Shown here: positions 1 through 12,446 of the stretch, one piece after another
Position numbering within the stretch: position 1 is the first letter of the stretch
Layout of the letters: each line of letters begins with the position of its first letter
Position numbers and translations under genes: made by a program
Source of the DNA: Elysia marginata
Lineage: Eukaryota > Mollusca > Gastropoda > Plakobranchidae
DNA: 43,048 nt
Reading direction: 5' to 3'
Assembly: GCA_019649035.1 (NCBI GenBank)
Contig: BMAT01009184.1
Coordinates: 9,579-52,626 of the forward strand
The notes under the pieces: model-generated
What the model was told of the DNA's origin: nothing
Databases searched by the model: none
Seen by the model: only the letters and a program-made list of their open reading frames with translations

Positions 1-18
1 GAGAGAGAGAGAGAGAGA
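1..18. repeat. (GA)n at the window edge
   Basis: A pure GA dinucleotide run that probably continues outside the window. Confidence 0.9.
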
Positions 19-520
19 AATCACACGCATGCAAACGCAAAAAAAACGGAAAAAAAGAAAACAGAAAAGGTCACGTGGAAGAGGTGAAGAAACAATTATT
101 GAGAAGAGGGAAAACAAACAAAACAAGCAAGAGTGTGTAAAATTAAACTTTTTTCTTTTCGCTGACACTTTGTTCAAATTAGAACTTTAAAAAAAATTGC
201 TTGTTATAGATACATTGGTCAATTCTCATTGCTTTTCGTATGACAAGCGCATTAGTTTCTGTACATTTCGAGAAAGAACGCAATTGTTTGGAAGAGAGAA
301 TTAAAACCCACGCTACGCATTAGCTTAAAAGCAGCTACAAAATCCTCTTAAAAGCTTTTGCTATCTGTAGGCCTAACATCATCAAAAATCATAAAAGAAG
401 AACCTGGTATTAGTCCGCTTTGAGATAAAAAGGCTTTGAGTTTAAAGGCACTAGGATAAACTAGTGAACAAATTGAAGTGCGTGAGCAGAAACTGATAGA
501 GAGTCAAGTAAAAATTAAAA

Positions 521-612
521 GATAGATAGATCGATCGATATATGATAGATTGATGATAATGGATAAATCTAGATAGATAGGAAGGTAGGTCAATAGGGAA
601 ATAGATAGTATA
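521..612. repeat. Imperfect GATA-type microsatellite
   Basis: Interrupted GATA, GATC and GGTA units, decayed from a tetranucleotide repeat. Confidence 0.65.
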
Positions 613-921
613 CATAGATAGGTACATGAAAAAGTTATCTGAGGGGCTGCCGACCGATGAGAAGACATGAATATATTGTAATGACTGAAAAAGGTAAGAT
701 TTAGGTTACAATCTAAATATGAAAAAGTGTGTCACAAATAGGATCAAAATCTGCAATTTTACTCGTGCTAAACAAAGACGTGGGCAATCTAAAAAAGGAT
801 GGCAGAAGAGGTTGGTGTTTACAGAGATGCCCTAGAGATTAAGGTCAGAGCTCTTGATCAAGCTACTCAAAGGTCCAAAGCTGCACTTGATTTTAACGCA
901 TTGTTATCTAATATTCATTGT

Positions 922-930
922 ACTCACCGG
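922..930 (-). other. Splice donor of exon B
   Basis: On the minus strand it reads CCG|GTGAGT, with the intron starting at 927. It leaves the frame at phase 0 after a Pro codon. The alternative is that the gene ends in this exon at the stop at 904-906, with a C-terminus seven residues longer. The strong donor favours splicing. Confidence 0.75.
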
Positions 931-3900
931 TTTTTCCTCCGTCGCCCACAATCGCCTGGACTGACGCAGGGTTCTGTCTCCGTCATGGGTATCCCAGACT
1001 GTGACACTGATCAGTTTGGTGCTGGGGGCGTGTCGACGTACTCCTGGCCTGGGCGAAGACACCAACACCATCGTCGGCTCTAGAGATGGACTAGTGCTGC
1101 TGCTGTTGTTGTCCAAGCTAGAGGCGTTATTGGTCTTTATGGGTGAGGAACTGGACGAACTATTGCTGTAAGTCGTGTGTGTCTTGTCGTGGATGTTGTC
1201 TGTAGAAATACAAGACTGCTGTGGTTGGCTTTGCAATGTGGTATGGCTAGTGTTGGTATTGAGTTCATTAACAAATTCTCCTGACACGACAGACTGTTGG
1301 GAGATCCTTTTGATTTCTTCTTCTATCTCCTCACTGAACTTCCGAGTAATTAGCGGGCTAGCAGGCAGATCATAACTTAAAGGCGAAGATGTGGATGTTG
1401 TTGTTGTAACGGGTGCATATTTCGAAGATGGGTCTTGTATAACTGTAGTCGCTGGAACTGATGAATTAAAATCCGTCTGGGAATTCTTCGGTGATAGAAG
1501 AGTGCGGCCATTTTGGTTTGGTAATCCCTGGGGTGTAATCATAGCTGTCGGAGTTAGGGTTATGATCGGGGATGGAGGCAAAAGAGTTTCTGGAGCACGA
1601 TTTGGCGTCCAGGTGTTTGCCGTAACCTTGGCAACAGCTTGCTGCTCATCCTCAGACGCTGCTTTTTCAACGATTTGATGAGGAGAAGATGTGTCCAAAG
1701 TCCTCGGTCTGCTAGCTTGAGTTGTTGAAGACTCTTGGTCGTCTATTCCATCTCCATAGGTAAATGATCGAGCCTGTTTTATATTCATTTGGTCCGGATA
1801 ACTTTTCACATTTTCTGGCGATGAGTCTAATCCATCTTTATGAGACGAAGGAAAACTAGAGACCAATTTTCTTCTGTCTGCTCTGGGGCTGTCCATTCTT
1901 AGTCCAGCCGTCGATGAGAAAGTTTTGCGTTGTTCTCTGCTTCTCTGTAACTGTTCTCTTGGTGGGGAGGGACGAGCGATAGACTCCTGAAAGCGTTTCA
2001 AGCTCTCTGCAACCGTCGGCCACGAGTATTTCTTGGTCTTTTGTTCCTCATCCACGCCTGTCTCCAACTCTCTTTGTTCTGCTGTCCCCGTGGTTTGACC
2101 GGGCTCGGCAGTGCTGAGCCTCGGTTCTTGCTTAGCGATAATTCTGTTAGAGCTTTGATTGGCTTTGTTATTTTGAGCGCTGCTCGCCGCCGGTTGGGAT
2201 AAATCATCTCTCGCCATGTGCACTACGTTTGGAGAAAGATGAGCAGTGTCATGCTTTTCTGTGTTATAACCGTCTATAAATGATTCTTTATTAGTTTTTG
2301 CTCTAGATCCACCCTCTGTCTTTCCCTTACTGTTCAAAGCGGCGTTAGAATTCCTGGGTTGGGCTGTGTAAGGAAGAGAATTCTCACGCTCAGGCCGACC
2401 CTTGTCTGGCTGAGATTTTAGGGACAGTCCACTGTGTCCCGACTCGCCCTCTTTTCTCATAGTATCGATCTGTCGCGTGCTGTCATGGTCGATACCGTCA
2501 TCGCCCACCGACAAAGAAAGGGGTAGGCACGAGGACCCATGGGTGCCAACACAGCTGATTTTTACACCCTTCTCTCTCGCATCTTTTTCGGGTGTCGGCT
2601 CTGTGCGAGAATTGGGCTTAACTTTGAGATGTTTTTTAGCTTCCCCAGTGAATTTTTGATTAATCGATGTCGTATTTACAAATGAAGAGAGAGAATTTTC
2701 TGAAACATTTGACCCAGAGTTGGTTTTGCTCTCAGGAACATTGTCACTCATCTCTTTTTCCGTGAATCTTTCAGGTTCAAAAGAATTAACAACACTTTCC
2801 TTTTTTTTCTCAACATCTTTAACTTGTTTCACAACAGATCCTGTTGTCTTCATCGTTTTTGTGTTGTCATTTCTGAAATCTTGGTTAATGTGCGCACTTT
2901 CTCCCGTTGTGGTAACTTGCTTCGCAGGGGTCAGACTATGTATAGTTTTATCTGTTACAACGTCAGTTTCTGAGCCGAACTCAACGGCAGATGTTGTCAT
3001 GTGTTTACATAACTCTGCGGCCTGGTGTCTGTTTACAGACAAACTCTCACCGAATTTTATTTCATCTGCACTCATACTGTGCTCGCTAAATGAATCATCC
3101 AGACTCGTGTCTCCATCTTGGTACTGTTTGTACCAGATTCCAGCCTCTCCTCTTGCCCACTTGAATTTTCTCGGTGGACTAGGGGAGACGGGTGCAGAGA
3201 AATATGCTAGAGGGTTTGTTTCTTCACCAGAAAACTTTTCTTTCAAAGATTCTCTGATAGCAAGAACTTTGGATTTATGAACCATTGATTTCCATTTTTT
3301 TATTACACGATCGTCAGCAGTCTTCCTACCATCTGATGAATTTTCTTCTCGTGGCTCTGTCGTGTTTTTGTCTGTCTTGACAATCTCAGACGGGATATTC
3401 ACCGTCAGTGGACAAATGGATGATGCCTCGTTTGCATCATTTGATAGATCTACTTTTATGGAAGGCTTTGGGAGAACGGAAGGCGGATTTGGCCTAAGCG
3501 CTGGTGAACTGCTACGACGTGATGGCGAAACTGGCCGAAGTGAAGGCGACGTTGGGCAAACAATAGGAGAAGTTGGGCGAAAAACAGGTGAAGGCGAGCG
3601 GAAGTTAGGCGAAGTTGGACAAGGTAGTGGCGACCTTGACCGAGAAATCTCCGGCTGTTCTGACAGAGATATCTTTCTCTGCAGCTCGGTGACCTTTTCT
3701 AACACAAAGTTCACTCTCTCTTTGGCCTGACCGTGTTCTGGATTAAGAAAAGATGCCCCTTCCACAATATCTTGGTTATCACAAATTAACATAGGAGGGC
3801 TCTTAGAACTAACTCCTTGCCTCCTCGTGGGGATTCCGTCTCTATCTCGAGGAGAAGTTTTGATCTGAGCATCAACACCTTCTATTGATTTGGTTCTATC

Positions 3901-6900
3901 GTCTCTAAAAGAAGCCGACCTTGAATTGGAAGTATTTGTATAGGTAGATCCAACAGGATGGTCATCCACAAACGCTAAGTCACTGTATTTGATTATGTCC
4001 GAATCTAGGTCACCTTCTACACTGTCCTTAATAGCCATCACGCCACCTTTATGAGAGGCACGGGAATGTGATACAGATTGTCCAGGAGATAGATTTGTTT
4101 TATGTTCCTCTTCCGGTATAACTTGGAACTGGTCAGATCTAGTACACACACTGGTTTCCTGTTTGCCAGCCGACCTGAAGTCGTGTTTTGAAGATGGCGG
4201 GTGGGCATTTTTCTGTTCATACTGCGTAAAAGGCAGGCGTCTAGAAGGAGCTAATTGTGAGGGTACACTTACCTTACCCGTCCGGTTGCTAAGCAGTTGA
4301 CCACTTCGAATATCCTCGCAGCCAGCACACTGACTGGGCTTAGCTCCTTCACTTTTCCTCCTGAATTTCGAGGAACTGACCACAGATCCGCAGATGGAGG
4401 CATGGCTGGTCACATCACCCTGCGTTCTTGGCATCATGAAAGCATCACTGTCTAAATCCTCGTCCTCTCCATAATCCACAGTATCAGCTTCATGCTCAGC
4501 ACTAGTTTCGTCGTAAATGAAGCCGGCGAATTTATTAAAGCTGCTACCACACTGGTTTTCATGCACAGAACTGTGAGAAACTGACGGTGCACAGACGTTG
4601 GCGGACCCGATGTTTGGATTATTAACTGAGTCTTGGCATCCTGCCTCAGGTTTATTAATAACATCGATACTGCCATGTAACCTACTCACGTCCAAACTGT
4701 GTACAGTGATGACAGTTCCCGATTTAGCTTGCACCGGCGGGTGGTTGGGTTTCCCCAGATTTACACTAAGAGAGCAGGCAGAAGGAACATCAACTAAGCA
4801 CGTACCACCCTCTTCCTCTTTATTCTTCAACTCTATGAACCCTCCTCGCTGTTCATCCATGTTAAACGAACCACTCTGCTCCTTCGCTCCGTCGATGCGT
4901 TTTTGATATCTGAAGTGCGCATCTCTTTGCATCTCGGTAAATGATGAGCTTGCTGACAGGACAGACACAGGTGTGATGTATCCTCCAGAATCAGGGCCCT
5001 CGGGGTAAGCAGCACAGAGACCTGTAGCCATGCCACTTTTGTAAATATGACTTCCCTTGTCTCCTTCGTCAAAAAGTCTTTTGTTAACATCGTGGTTATA
5101 ATCGCTCCCTCCTGCAGTAAGGTTACTCACAGAAACCAGTTTATGAGAGCCTAAGCTAGCACGATCACAATCTCTACCTTCTTGATACATGGCATCAGAA
5201 TTAATGAGTGTAAGGGCTTTAAACTCACGCTCCGGAATTTCTACTGTAGGTTGAGCAGTTTGAGCAGGGTTTAATTCGTTACCCTGTTTTTCGCAAAGCT
5301 GCAGCGGGAATGAATCACTCAGAGGCGATGACGACAGACTGTAAACACCAATGGCTGCCTCTTTTACCTTTGCCTTTCCTATTACACAGCTATCCGCAGC
5401 CCCGTGTTTTACTGGGCTGAATCCAATCTCCACCCCTGAATTATAAAAACCACTTCCCGACTCCTCTACTTTATAGAGCGGACCGGATACGCCGAGTGAT
5501 AAGTCGAGATTTACACCCACAGGGTTATATTTAGACCCCTCGGGAAGAACCAAATCGTCCATTTGCTTAGATATCGTTGTGGGCTTGTGTATGATGCTTG
5601 GAGAACTAAACGCTACGTTCATGGCGGGTGCCGTTTCGTTTGAGTAATAAGCAGCGGCAGTTACATCCGTGGGTTTTCCCGATGCATCGGTAGTAACGTG
5701 TATAAGGTGCGATTTAATGCCATCTTCCTGACTTGAAGAGCTGTTATTAGTGGTAATGATGGACGCATTGTCGGGGCCAACTTCCGCGCTATTCTCACGG
5801 AGCCTGTTGCCAAGGCGCGTGCCTGCGTGGTCTAAATCCGGACATTTTTTATCTGCCGCCTTGTCACCGGCACTCATTATTTTTCCACCGCTCCTACTGG
5901 GCAGAGATTGAAGGTGAGTACCTGCTGTACTGGGCACAGAAGAGCCAAACTTTTTTTCGACTCCGTCTCTAGGAGACAGGGCTACAGTTGGTAGCCGTGA
6001 GTCATTGAATGCAAGGGGTGTTGACCGACAGGTATAGCCGTGCTTGGCTTCAGATTTGCTAACTGCCCCGGCGATCTTGATATTTGATGACACGTTTCTT
6101 GGCACATGAGACTCAGAGCCAGATGATACCGCCACTTTCTTGTAGGTGCGTTCACCAGCTAAGTCTTTTGTGGAATCAGTAGGAATCGAGTCTAGATTAA
6201 ACTGGTTATAATTAGGTAATCGATTACATTGTGGTCTCTTCTTTGTTTCTGTCTGCAAAGCATCTTTCCCTTCTATTTCTTTGACTGGTGCTTGATTGCA
6301 AGTTGGCAATCGATTCGATTCGGATTTTTCTCGTCTTGAAAATTCACACGGTATGTTTCGATCATTCCCAACAACACCATTGGCTGCATGTGTGAAGTCT
6401 TCAATGTCTTGAACAGGGGAGCGAACTGTATCAGAAGAATATCCACTCTCAAACAGACTTGGTTGAATAAAGTGCTCGACTTCGAGAGAGTTTCTCTCAC
6501 TGCCCGGCAGTTTTTTCTCTTCCCCGAAGTTTGGCCCAACGTCGTTGCCAACAAAGGCTGAGACAGGTGAAACACCCGCTGTCTGTGTGGTCAAAGCTTC
6601 AGAGTTTACTGAATTCATCCCAGATAAGCCGCCAAGATGGCAGCTTAATCCCCTTCTCTGCTCGCTTTCTGTTGTTTTAACACTTACATCTGTTTCTTCA
6701 GACTCACATAGTTTGGTATTTACACCGTCAGCATCAGGTTCCTTACCTACTTTCTCTCCTGTCTTTGTTCTTGCATCTGCGGTTAGTGTCTCAAGTTTCT
6801 TGGACTGCTCTCCTGCCCCAGTCCCTGATGTACCATTATAACGAACCTGATGGTTTTCGTCTTCATTTTCTTCAAACTCTTGCGTGACCCGATTCTTTAT

Positions 6901-9900
6901 CTGTGCCCCAGTTTCTTCTCCTGTGACTGTTTGCCTAGGCTCACCAACAGAAACAGACTGACTTGTTCCTGACAATTTTTCTTTTCTATTAACTGCGTCT
7001 CCATTTTTATTCTCTGTGTTCGCAGATGGTGCTGACAGAGATTTTTCTGCTTTGAATACATTCTGGGCTGTCGATGGTATTACCGTCAACGGTAGCTCTT
7101 CGCTATTGCTTTGTCTGTTTAAGTTTGATACTTTTGAAGAAGATGCCCTGTGCTCCAACTCTGGTGGCAAAGAGCGAGTGACTGTCACAGCTGTACGGTG
7201 TTGTTGTTGTTGTTGTTGTTGTTGCTGTTGTTTTGGCGCAGTCGCAGTCTGAAGGCGCGGGATCCTGTTCTGTCTAGATTGGTGTTGTTGTTGGTGCCCC
7301 TGTTCCTGTTGCTGTTCCTGTGGTTGTTGTCGCTGCTGGCGTTGCTGCCGCTGCTGTCTCCTCCTCTGCTCAGTGAGTGGTCTATTGACGTGAAGTATCA
7401 CAGAGGTAGAGAATGTGGACGGAGATTCACTTCTACGGCTAGTTTTGGTCGCCACCTTGGCTGAGCCTTTCGGCTCCACAGATGTGGATCTCATAGGAAG
7501 CATAGATGTGTACATTTTTCTACTTTTCCCTCTCGTTGCTCTTTGTGAAGATTGACAAGAAGAAGACAATGAAGAAGAGGGTAAAATTTTCTTTGTGCTG
7601 AGAGCAGAGGTTGACGTAGGCACCTTTGACGAGACTGGCGGAATCAGTTTTGATGAGGAAGCCTCCGCTCCGTTTGAGCTTGACGACAACGAAGATGATG
7701 ATGATGATGATGACACAAGAGAGGATGGCATTGATGCATTGATAAAATCTTTAGTGTACTCACCATCTCTTTCTTCATTCTGCGGTAATCCATGATGGAA
7801 ACAAACATCTTCTGCTACATCAACTTCATTACTTGTACACACTTCGATAACATCTGAGCTACTAATAGTTTTAAACAGTTCAACTTTGCCGTCACTTGCC
7901 ACACGGTTCTCGCTATTCCCCGCGTGCCTCACACAATTACTACTACTATTTACATAAATATTTTTACTTTCAATCATTCGGTTGACAAAGACAGCCGGGT
8001 CAGGTTTCAACATCTCATCATCTCGCTGCGAAGCGCCAGCGGGAACAGGTGGTGTCGCTGGCCGTTGACTGGCATTACTAATGTCCGAATTGTTTGTTTT
8101 ATAGATCTGCTCTGCGGGTAAAACGTTATTGATTTTGGTAGTCAGATCGGAATCTCCAAAGAGAGACGAGACTGAATCTGGCCCAGATGATCTTTGTGAC
8201 CTACAATCCAACACACGTTCGTCCTCAACACCATGGGTGGTACCTGCAGGTCGGAGATGAGGGGGCACAGTATCTATTACAATGGAATTCGAATTATTGA
8301 TTCCAATTTCTGACGCAGGCGTGTTTAATACTATTCCGGTTTTGGCGTTTTCACTGTCTGAAGTTAACACCTGCTTTGCTTGTCTTCGGTCAGTCACCGA
8401 CAGCGACAGGATAATTTCTCCAGTGTCGCTATTTTGGCGTATACCGGACGCAGCGATTTGAATGCCTTCTGAGTATAAAGTTGCCTTGTTGTCTGATGAA
8501 GAACTTTGTAAGGAAATAGTCGATGAATCTGTGGCATTTGGAATATTCCCATTTGGAATACAACTAACCGCCATCGGTTGTTCGTTCGGTTTCATGTCAT
8601 AAATTTCAACATCCTCAGCGAGATCCGTGTCCATGACACCGAGTCCACCCTTTAGGTAAAGATTATTATCCTTGGAGTCGTGCCTATAGGTTTTTCTTGG
8701 GGTTGAAGTTAATCTTTTCCTATTATAATCAGAATCTAAATGTGCATCACAGAATTCATCCTCACTTCTGAGCTCCAAAGCTGCATCTTTCTCTGTGCTT
8801 CCTTGACTCGACTCCCCACTGTTTCTGCGTCTCGCAACAACTGACTGGATCTCCCCACTACCGTGAACTAAATCTGAATGTGATGTACACGACTCTTGCT
8901 CAGATTTACACGAGGAATCTGGCTTGATGGCAGGGTTATACTGTTTCCATCCCGCGGCAGCTTCCATATCTCCATACATATAGCTATCTCCGTCTAAATC
9001 ACTATGCTTTATTTGTTGTTCCCTGCAGCCGAACGTTTCTGTGTCGGAGACAATGAGTTTAGCCATGCCCTCCCCTCCTCTTCCGCTACCGTAGCCGTCA
9101 AATAACATAAGCTGGTCTGGCGGGGACGATATGGATGCCGAGGCAAGCATTAAAATGTCTGATGTAGCGGATTGAAAACTAGCCTCGGAATCTGTAGATT
9201 CTGCTTCATCTTCTTGTTGCAGCTTTCTCTGTCGCTCAATCTGTGCCTGGTTTGTCCCTTGTTCGTCCTCGTCATCATCAGTATTATAACCGGGTTTTCC
9301 CTCCCTCGGCATAGTAGAGTATTTGAGGTCTTCTTTTACAGTTTCCTCCTCTTCCTCTCCTTCTTCAGTCTCTTCGCCACTCTCACCATCAATACTAAAC
9401 TCGTCTTCAAAACGTTCGTTATCGCCGCTAGAAACTTCAAACTCGTTTCTCGCCCTTGTGTTTTGAGGCTGGCAGTGTGTGCCTGTCCTACCCCTAACAC
9501 TGCCGAGCTTTTTATCAGTGGCATCATCTTCATTGCCATTCATATCTGTGCCGTCTTCATCTTCAGAGCTACAGGAGGGCAGGTCGAGAGCGAGCACACT
9601 ACCCAAGGCAGTGGTGTATGTACTCACATCTAAACAGCTGATAGCACTGGTGTCAGCATCGGGGAGTCCCAAAACTGGCCTAGACACGCTCGCGTTGTTG
9701 TGATAACACTTGTCAAAACTGTTCTCTTCTTGAGCCTCTCTGCCTCCCCCATCTACTATTCCATAAACAGATGTCCCCTCTTCATCCCCCGCCTCTGCTT
9801 TGCACTCAGCTCCCCCCTCCCTGATCTCATGGTTGGAGTGTGGAACGCAGCGCACACCAGAGGAACCCCCGATTGCCGAAGCCTGTGTAATACGTTGATC

Positions 9901-10142
9901 CCGGGTTGAACCAGAGGGTATGTCACTGCTAGAACTGCGGTGCCTGGAACTTTTGGCGCTTCCACCAGATCTGACACACCCGTCAGCATGAGTTGAACTG
10001 TAGCTGTGCTCACCATCAACTTCACTGGAGCGCGTGCTTAGGTTCGCCGAGTCTTCGCGAGCTGTGGTAGGCCTGCCCCTCGAGGTTTGTCCGCTCTCTG
10101 GGGTGAGTCTGCTACGTCCCGCTGAATGGGTGGTGCCTTGTT
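928..10142 (-). CDS. Giant internal exon B of the same disordered protein (partial CDS)
   Basis: This is an open frame of 3,071 whole codons plus a two-base split codon at its start. The acceptor is a pyrimidine-rich stretch ending CCCCATACAG, with first exon base 10142. The donor is CCG|GTGAGT, with last exon base 928. Without splicing there, the frame would end seven codons later at 904. The phase-1 entry matches the phase-1 exit of exon A and gives a Glu codon at the junction. The exit is phase 0. An acidic region lies at residues about 240-270 of this exon, a Ser tract near 810-825, and a Gln-rich segment at about 924-980. Seven Ser-Pro heptapeptides lie at 2174-2222. Aromatic islands follow: KKWKSMVHKSK near 2280, KFKWARGEAGIWYKQYQ near 2330, YSWPTVAESLKRFQ near 2702, and a basic stretch with VTVWDTHDGD about 30 residues before the donor. 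There is no membrane segment or familiar domain. The stop codon and terminal exon lie outside the window. Confidence 0.88.
3475..3621 (-). repeat. Seven tandem Ser-Pro heptapeptides (21-bp coding repeat) in exon B
   Basis: Exactly 147 bp encode seven contiguous 7-residue units with consensus R-P-T-S-P-x-hydrophobic. Units include CPTSPNF, RPTSPIV, CPTSPSL and RPVSPSR, and the last is the variant RPNPPSV. Six of the seven keep the Ser-Pro pair. They are preceded by a basic SRSRSP stretch. The units resemble the YSPTSPS register of the RNA polymerase II tail but lack Tyr. Each Ser-Pro is a potential proline-directed kinase site, which is an inference. Confidence 0.85.
7201..7371 (-). repeat. 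Gln-rich tract in exon B
   Basis: It encodes an interrupted Gln/Arg tract with QQRQQRQQ units, then a His/Gln stretch, then a basic NRIPRL segment, then ten consecutive Gln at 7201-7230. Nine of those ten codons are CAA and one is CAG. The block is a translated microsatellite-like sequence within a disordered protein. Confidence 0.85.
7680..7725 (-). repeat. Ser homopolymer-like tract in exon B
   Basis: A (GAT)n-like run on the plus strand is read on the gene strand as TCA/TCT-type Ser codons. It gives a run of eight Ser, then Leu, then four more Ser. Similar Ser tracts in exon A lie near 20080-20130 and 18190-18235. Confidence 0.75.
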
Positions 10143-10185
10143 CTGTATGGGGATAAGGAATGGGGATAATGGGGGTGAAGAGGAG
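10141..10185 (-). other. Splice acceptor of exon B
   Basis: On the minus strand a C/T-rich stretch (CCTTATCCCCATACAG at its end) precedes the exon. The first exon base is 10142. Phase 1 entry matches the exit phase of exon A. Confidence 0.8.
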
Positions 10186-10754
10186 AGGAGTAAATATTTA
10201 GATCTTTAAGTTAGAGGTTAGAAGGATGACATAGTGTGAAAGAGACTACTATTACCCAATGTTTCCGCTGGTTGTCATCAGTGCTGTAAATGGATGGTTA
10301 TTTTAGAATGCATGTGTTTACTTCGTGATTTGCATGGTGAAGAGGGGAGGAGTAGGTGCGAGGATGATAAGGGGGGCTAAGTAATCAGATGGTGAAATAG
10401 AAATTAAAGCTACCGGTACCTCATGTTGCCGTTGGGTTTAGTTACGTTGGATTTAGAGGACAGTTTTGACTTCATAATGATTCGGCCTTGATTTTGACCA
10501 GTTCTATCGTACTCCCTCCCCTCGTCTCTCTATGGCGCTGTTTGTGTGCTTTTACATTTTCATGCATATAGTTGCGATATTTTTCTCGCTGTGTTTGTAT
10601 TTTTTCCAGTGCGTAAAAAACATTTCTTTAGCATTTCCTTAACTCAATCCCTCGCGGTATTAACTCAATCCGGTCCTCAAAAATTATTTTCCAGTGTTGC
10701 AGCTATTGCCCTCTGACAGCTTCAATCAAAATATTCCTAATTCATTATACGAAC

Positions 10755-10763
10755 GTCTCTCTC

Positions 10764-10801
<38 letters not shown>
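10755..10801. repeat. (CT)n microsatellite
   Basis: CT repeat with a few interruptions, in the intron between the giant exons. Confidence 0.9.
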
Positions 10802-10802
<1 letters not shown>

Positions 10803-11360
10803 TAATTTTATGCCTCTCTCTGTATTTTTTAATAGGCACACTATTAATCTATCGCCATTAACGAAAGTCAAAGAAGTGAATGGAACATTTAACAAACTCT
10901 CTATCTATTTCCATATCATGATTTCCTTTTTCACTCTCGCTTCCTTAATAATTTTATAAAAAGACTTAATAACAACGTGAAGGTCTCATTGGTTTCACTT
11001 TTAGCAACTGTAAACCACCCAGGACTCAATCACTTCCTATTACCTCGTCACAACCTTGACAAGAAAAATTTCCCTATCAAATTCCTGAAAAAAAAACTTG
11101 AAATACGGACAATGGTTGTTATTACAAACACAAAAAATTGCCCTTTAAATTGCTAGTCCCAACATAACAGGCACAGTTGAGTGGTGAAAACTAGAGGAGC
11201 TAAAATAATTACATGTAATAGTAATCATTATTACTGTTTGAAGTTACCACCCTCCATTATCGGTGTTTAGGTGTAATTTCCCTACAAGCATAACGGTAAT
11301 ACAGTCTATAACATTATGAAAATGCTGAGAAAGATTTTTGGTGAGAGGGTGTGTTGGGAT

Positions 11361-11364
<4 letters not shown>

Positions 11365-11396
<32 letters not shown>
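11365..11396. repeat. (GA)n flanking the assembly gap
   Basis: A pure GA run that ends at the first N. Confidence 0.9.
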
Positions 11397-12372
11397 NNNN
11401 NNNNNNNNNNNNNNNNNNNNNNNNNNNNNNNNNNNNNNNNNNNNNNNNNNNNNNNNNNNNNNNNNNNNNNNNNNNNNNNNNNNNNNNNNNNNNNNNNNNN
11501 NNNNNNNNNNNNNNNNNNNNNNNNNNNNNNNNNNNNNNNNNNNNNNNNNNNNNNNNNNNNNNNNNNNNNNNNNNNNNNNNNNNNNNNNNNNNNNNNNNNN
11601 NNNNNNNNNNNNNNNNNNNNNNNNNNNNNNNNNNNNNNNNNNNNNNNNNNNNNNNNNNNNNNNNNNNNNNNNNNNNNNNNNNNNNNNNNNNNNNNNNNNN
11701 NNNNNNNNNNNNNNNNNNNNNNNNNNNNNNNNNNNNNNNNNNNNNNNNNNNNNNNNNNNNNNNNNNNNNNNNNNNNNNNNNNNNNNNNNNNNNNNNNNNN
11801 NNNNNNNNNNNNNNNNNNNNNNNNNNNNNNNNNNNNNNNNNNNNNNNNNNNNNNNNNNNNNNNNNNNNNNNNNNNNNNNNNNNNNNNNNNNNNNNNNNNN
11901 NNNNNNNNNNNNNNNNNNNNNNNNNNNNNNNNNNNNNNNNNNNNNNNNNNNNNNNNNNNNNNNNNNNNNNNNNNNNNNNNNNNNNNNNNNNNNNNNNNNN
12001 NNNNNNNNNNNNNNNNNNNNNNNNNNNNNNNNNNNNNNNNNNNNNNNNNNNNNNNNNNNNNNNNNNNNNNNNNNNNNNNNNNNNNNNNNNNNNNNNNNNN
12101 NNNNNNNNNNNNNNNNNNNNNNNNNNNNNNNNNNNNNNNNNNNNNNNNNNNNNNNNNNNNNNNNNNNNNNNNNNNNNNNNNNNNNNNNNNNNNNNNNNNN
12201 NNNNNNNNNNNNNNNNNNNNNNNNNNNNNNNNNNNNNNNNNNNNNNNNNNNNNNNNNNNNNNNNNNNNNNNNNNNNNNNNNNNNNNNNNNNNNNNNNNNN
12301 NNNNNNNNNNNNNNNNNNNNNNNNNNNNNNNNNNNNNNNNNNNNNNNNNNNNNNNNNNNNNNNNNNNNNNNN
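11397..12372. other. Assembly gap, 976 N
   Basis: Unknown bases flanked on both sides by GA repeats in the same orientation. The non-round length suggests a size estimate from scaffolding. Open frames spanning it are artefacts. Confidence 0.95.
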
Positions 12373-12446
12373 AGAGAGAGAGAGAGGGACTGGCAGACAG
12401 ACAGATAGACAAACAGTTAGACAAACAGATAGACTGACAGACAGAG
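12373..12446. repeat. (GA)n followed by GACA/GATA repeat
   Basis: About 15 bases of GA, then interrupted GACA, GATA and AACA tetranucleotides. Confidence 0.85.

Larger units (their letters stand above)
1..927 (-). other. Non-coding sequence 3' of exon B, probably intron
   Basis: It follows the GTGAGT donor at 922-927 on the gene strand. It is AT-rich and contains a diffuse GATA-type microsatellite at about 521-612 and a (GA)n run at the window edge. The plus-strand frame at 799-1083 overlaps the exon antisense and is a shadow. No exon is supported here, so the next exon of the gene lies beyond the window. Confidence 0.65.

Noticed and set aside
9856-10142. Starting exon B at the first in-frame start-like codon (9855) as a separate gene
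   Set aside because: The codon there is GTG, the frame continues open upstream for 95 codons, and a good acceptor lies at 10143 with the phase needed by exon A.
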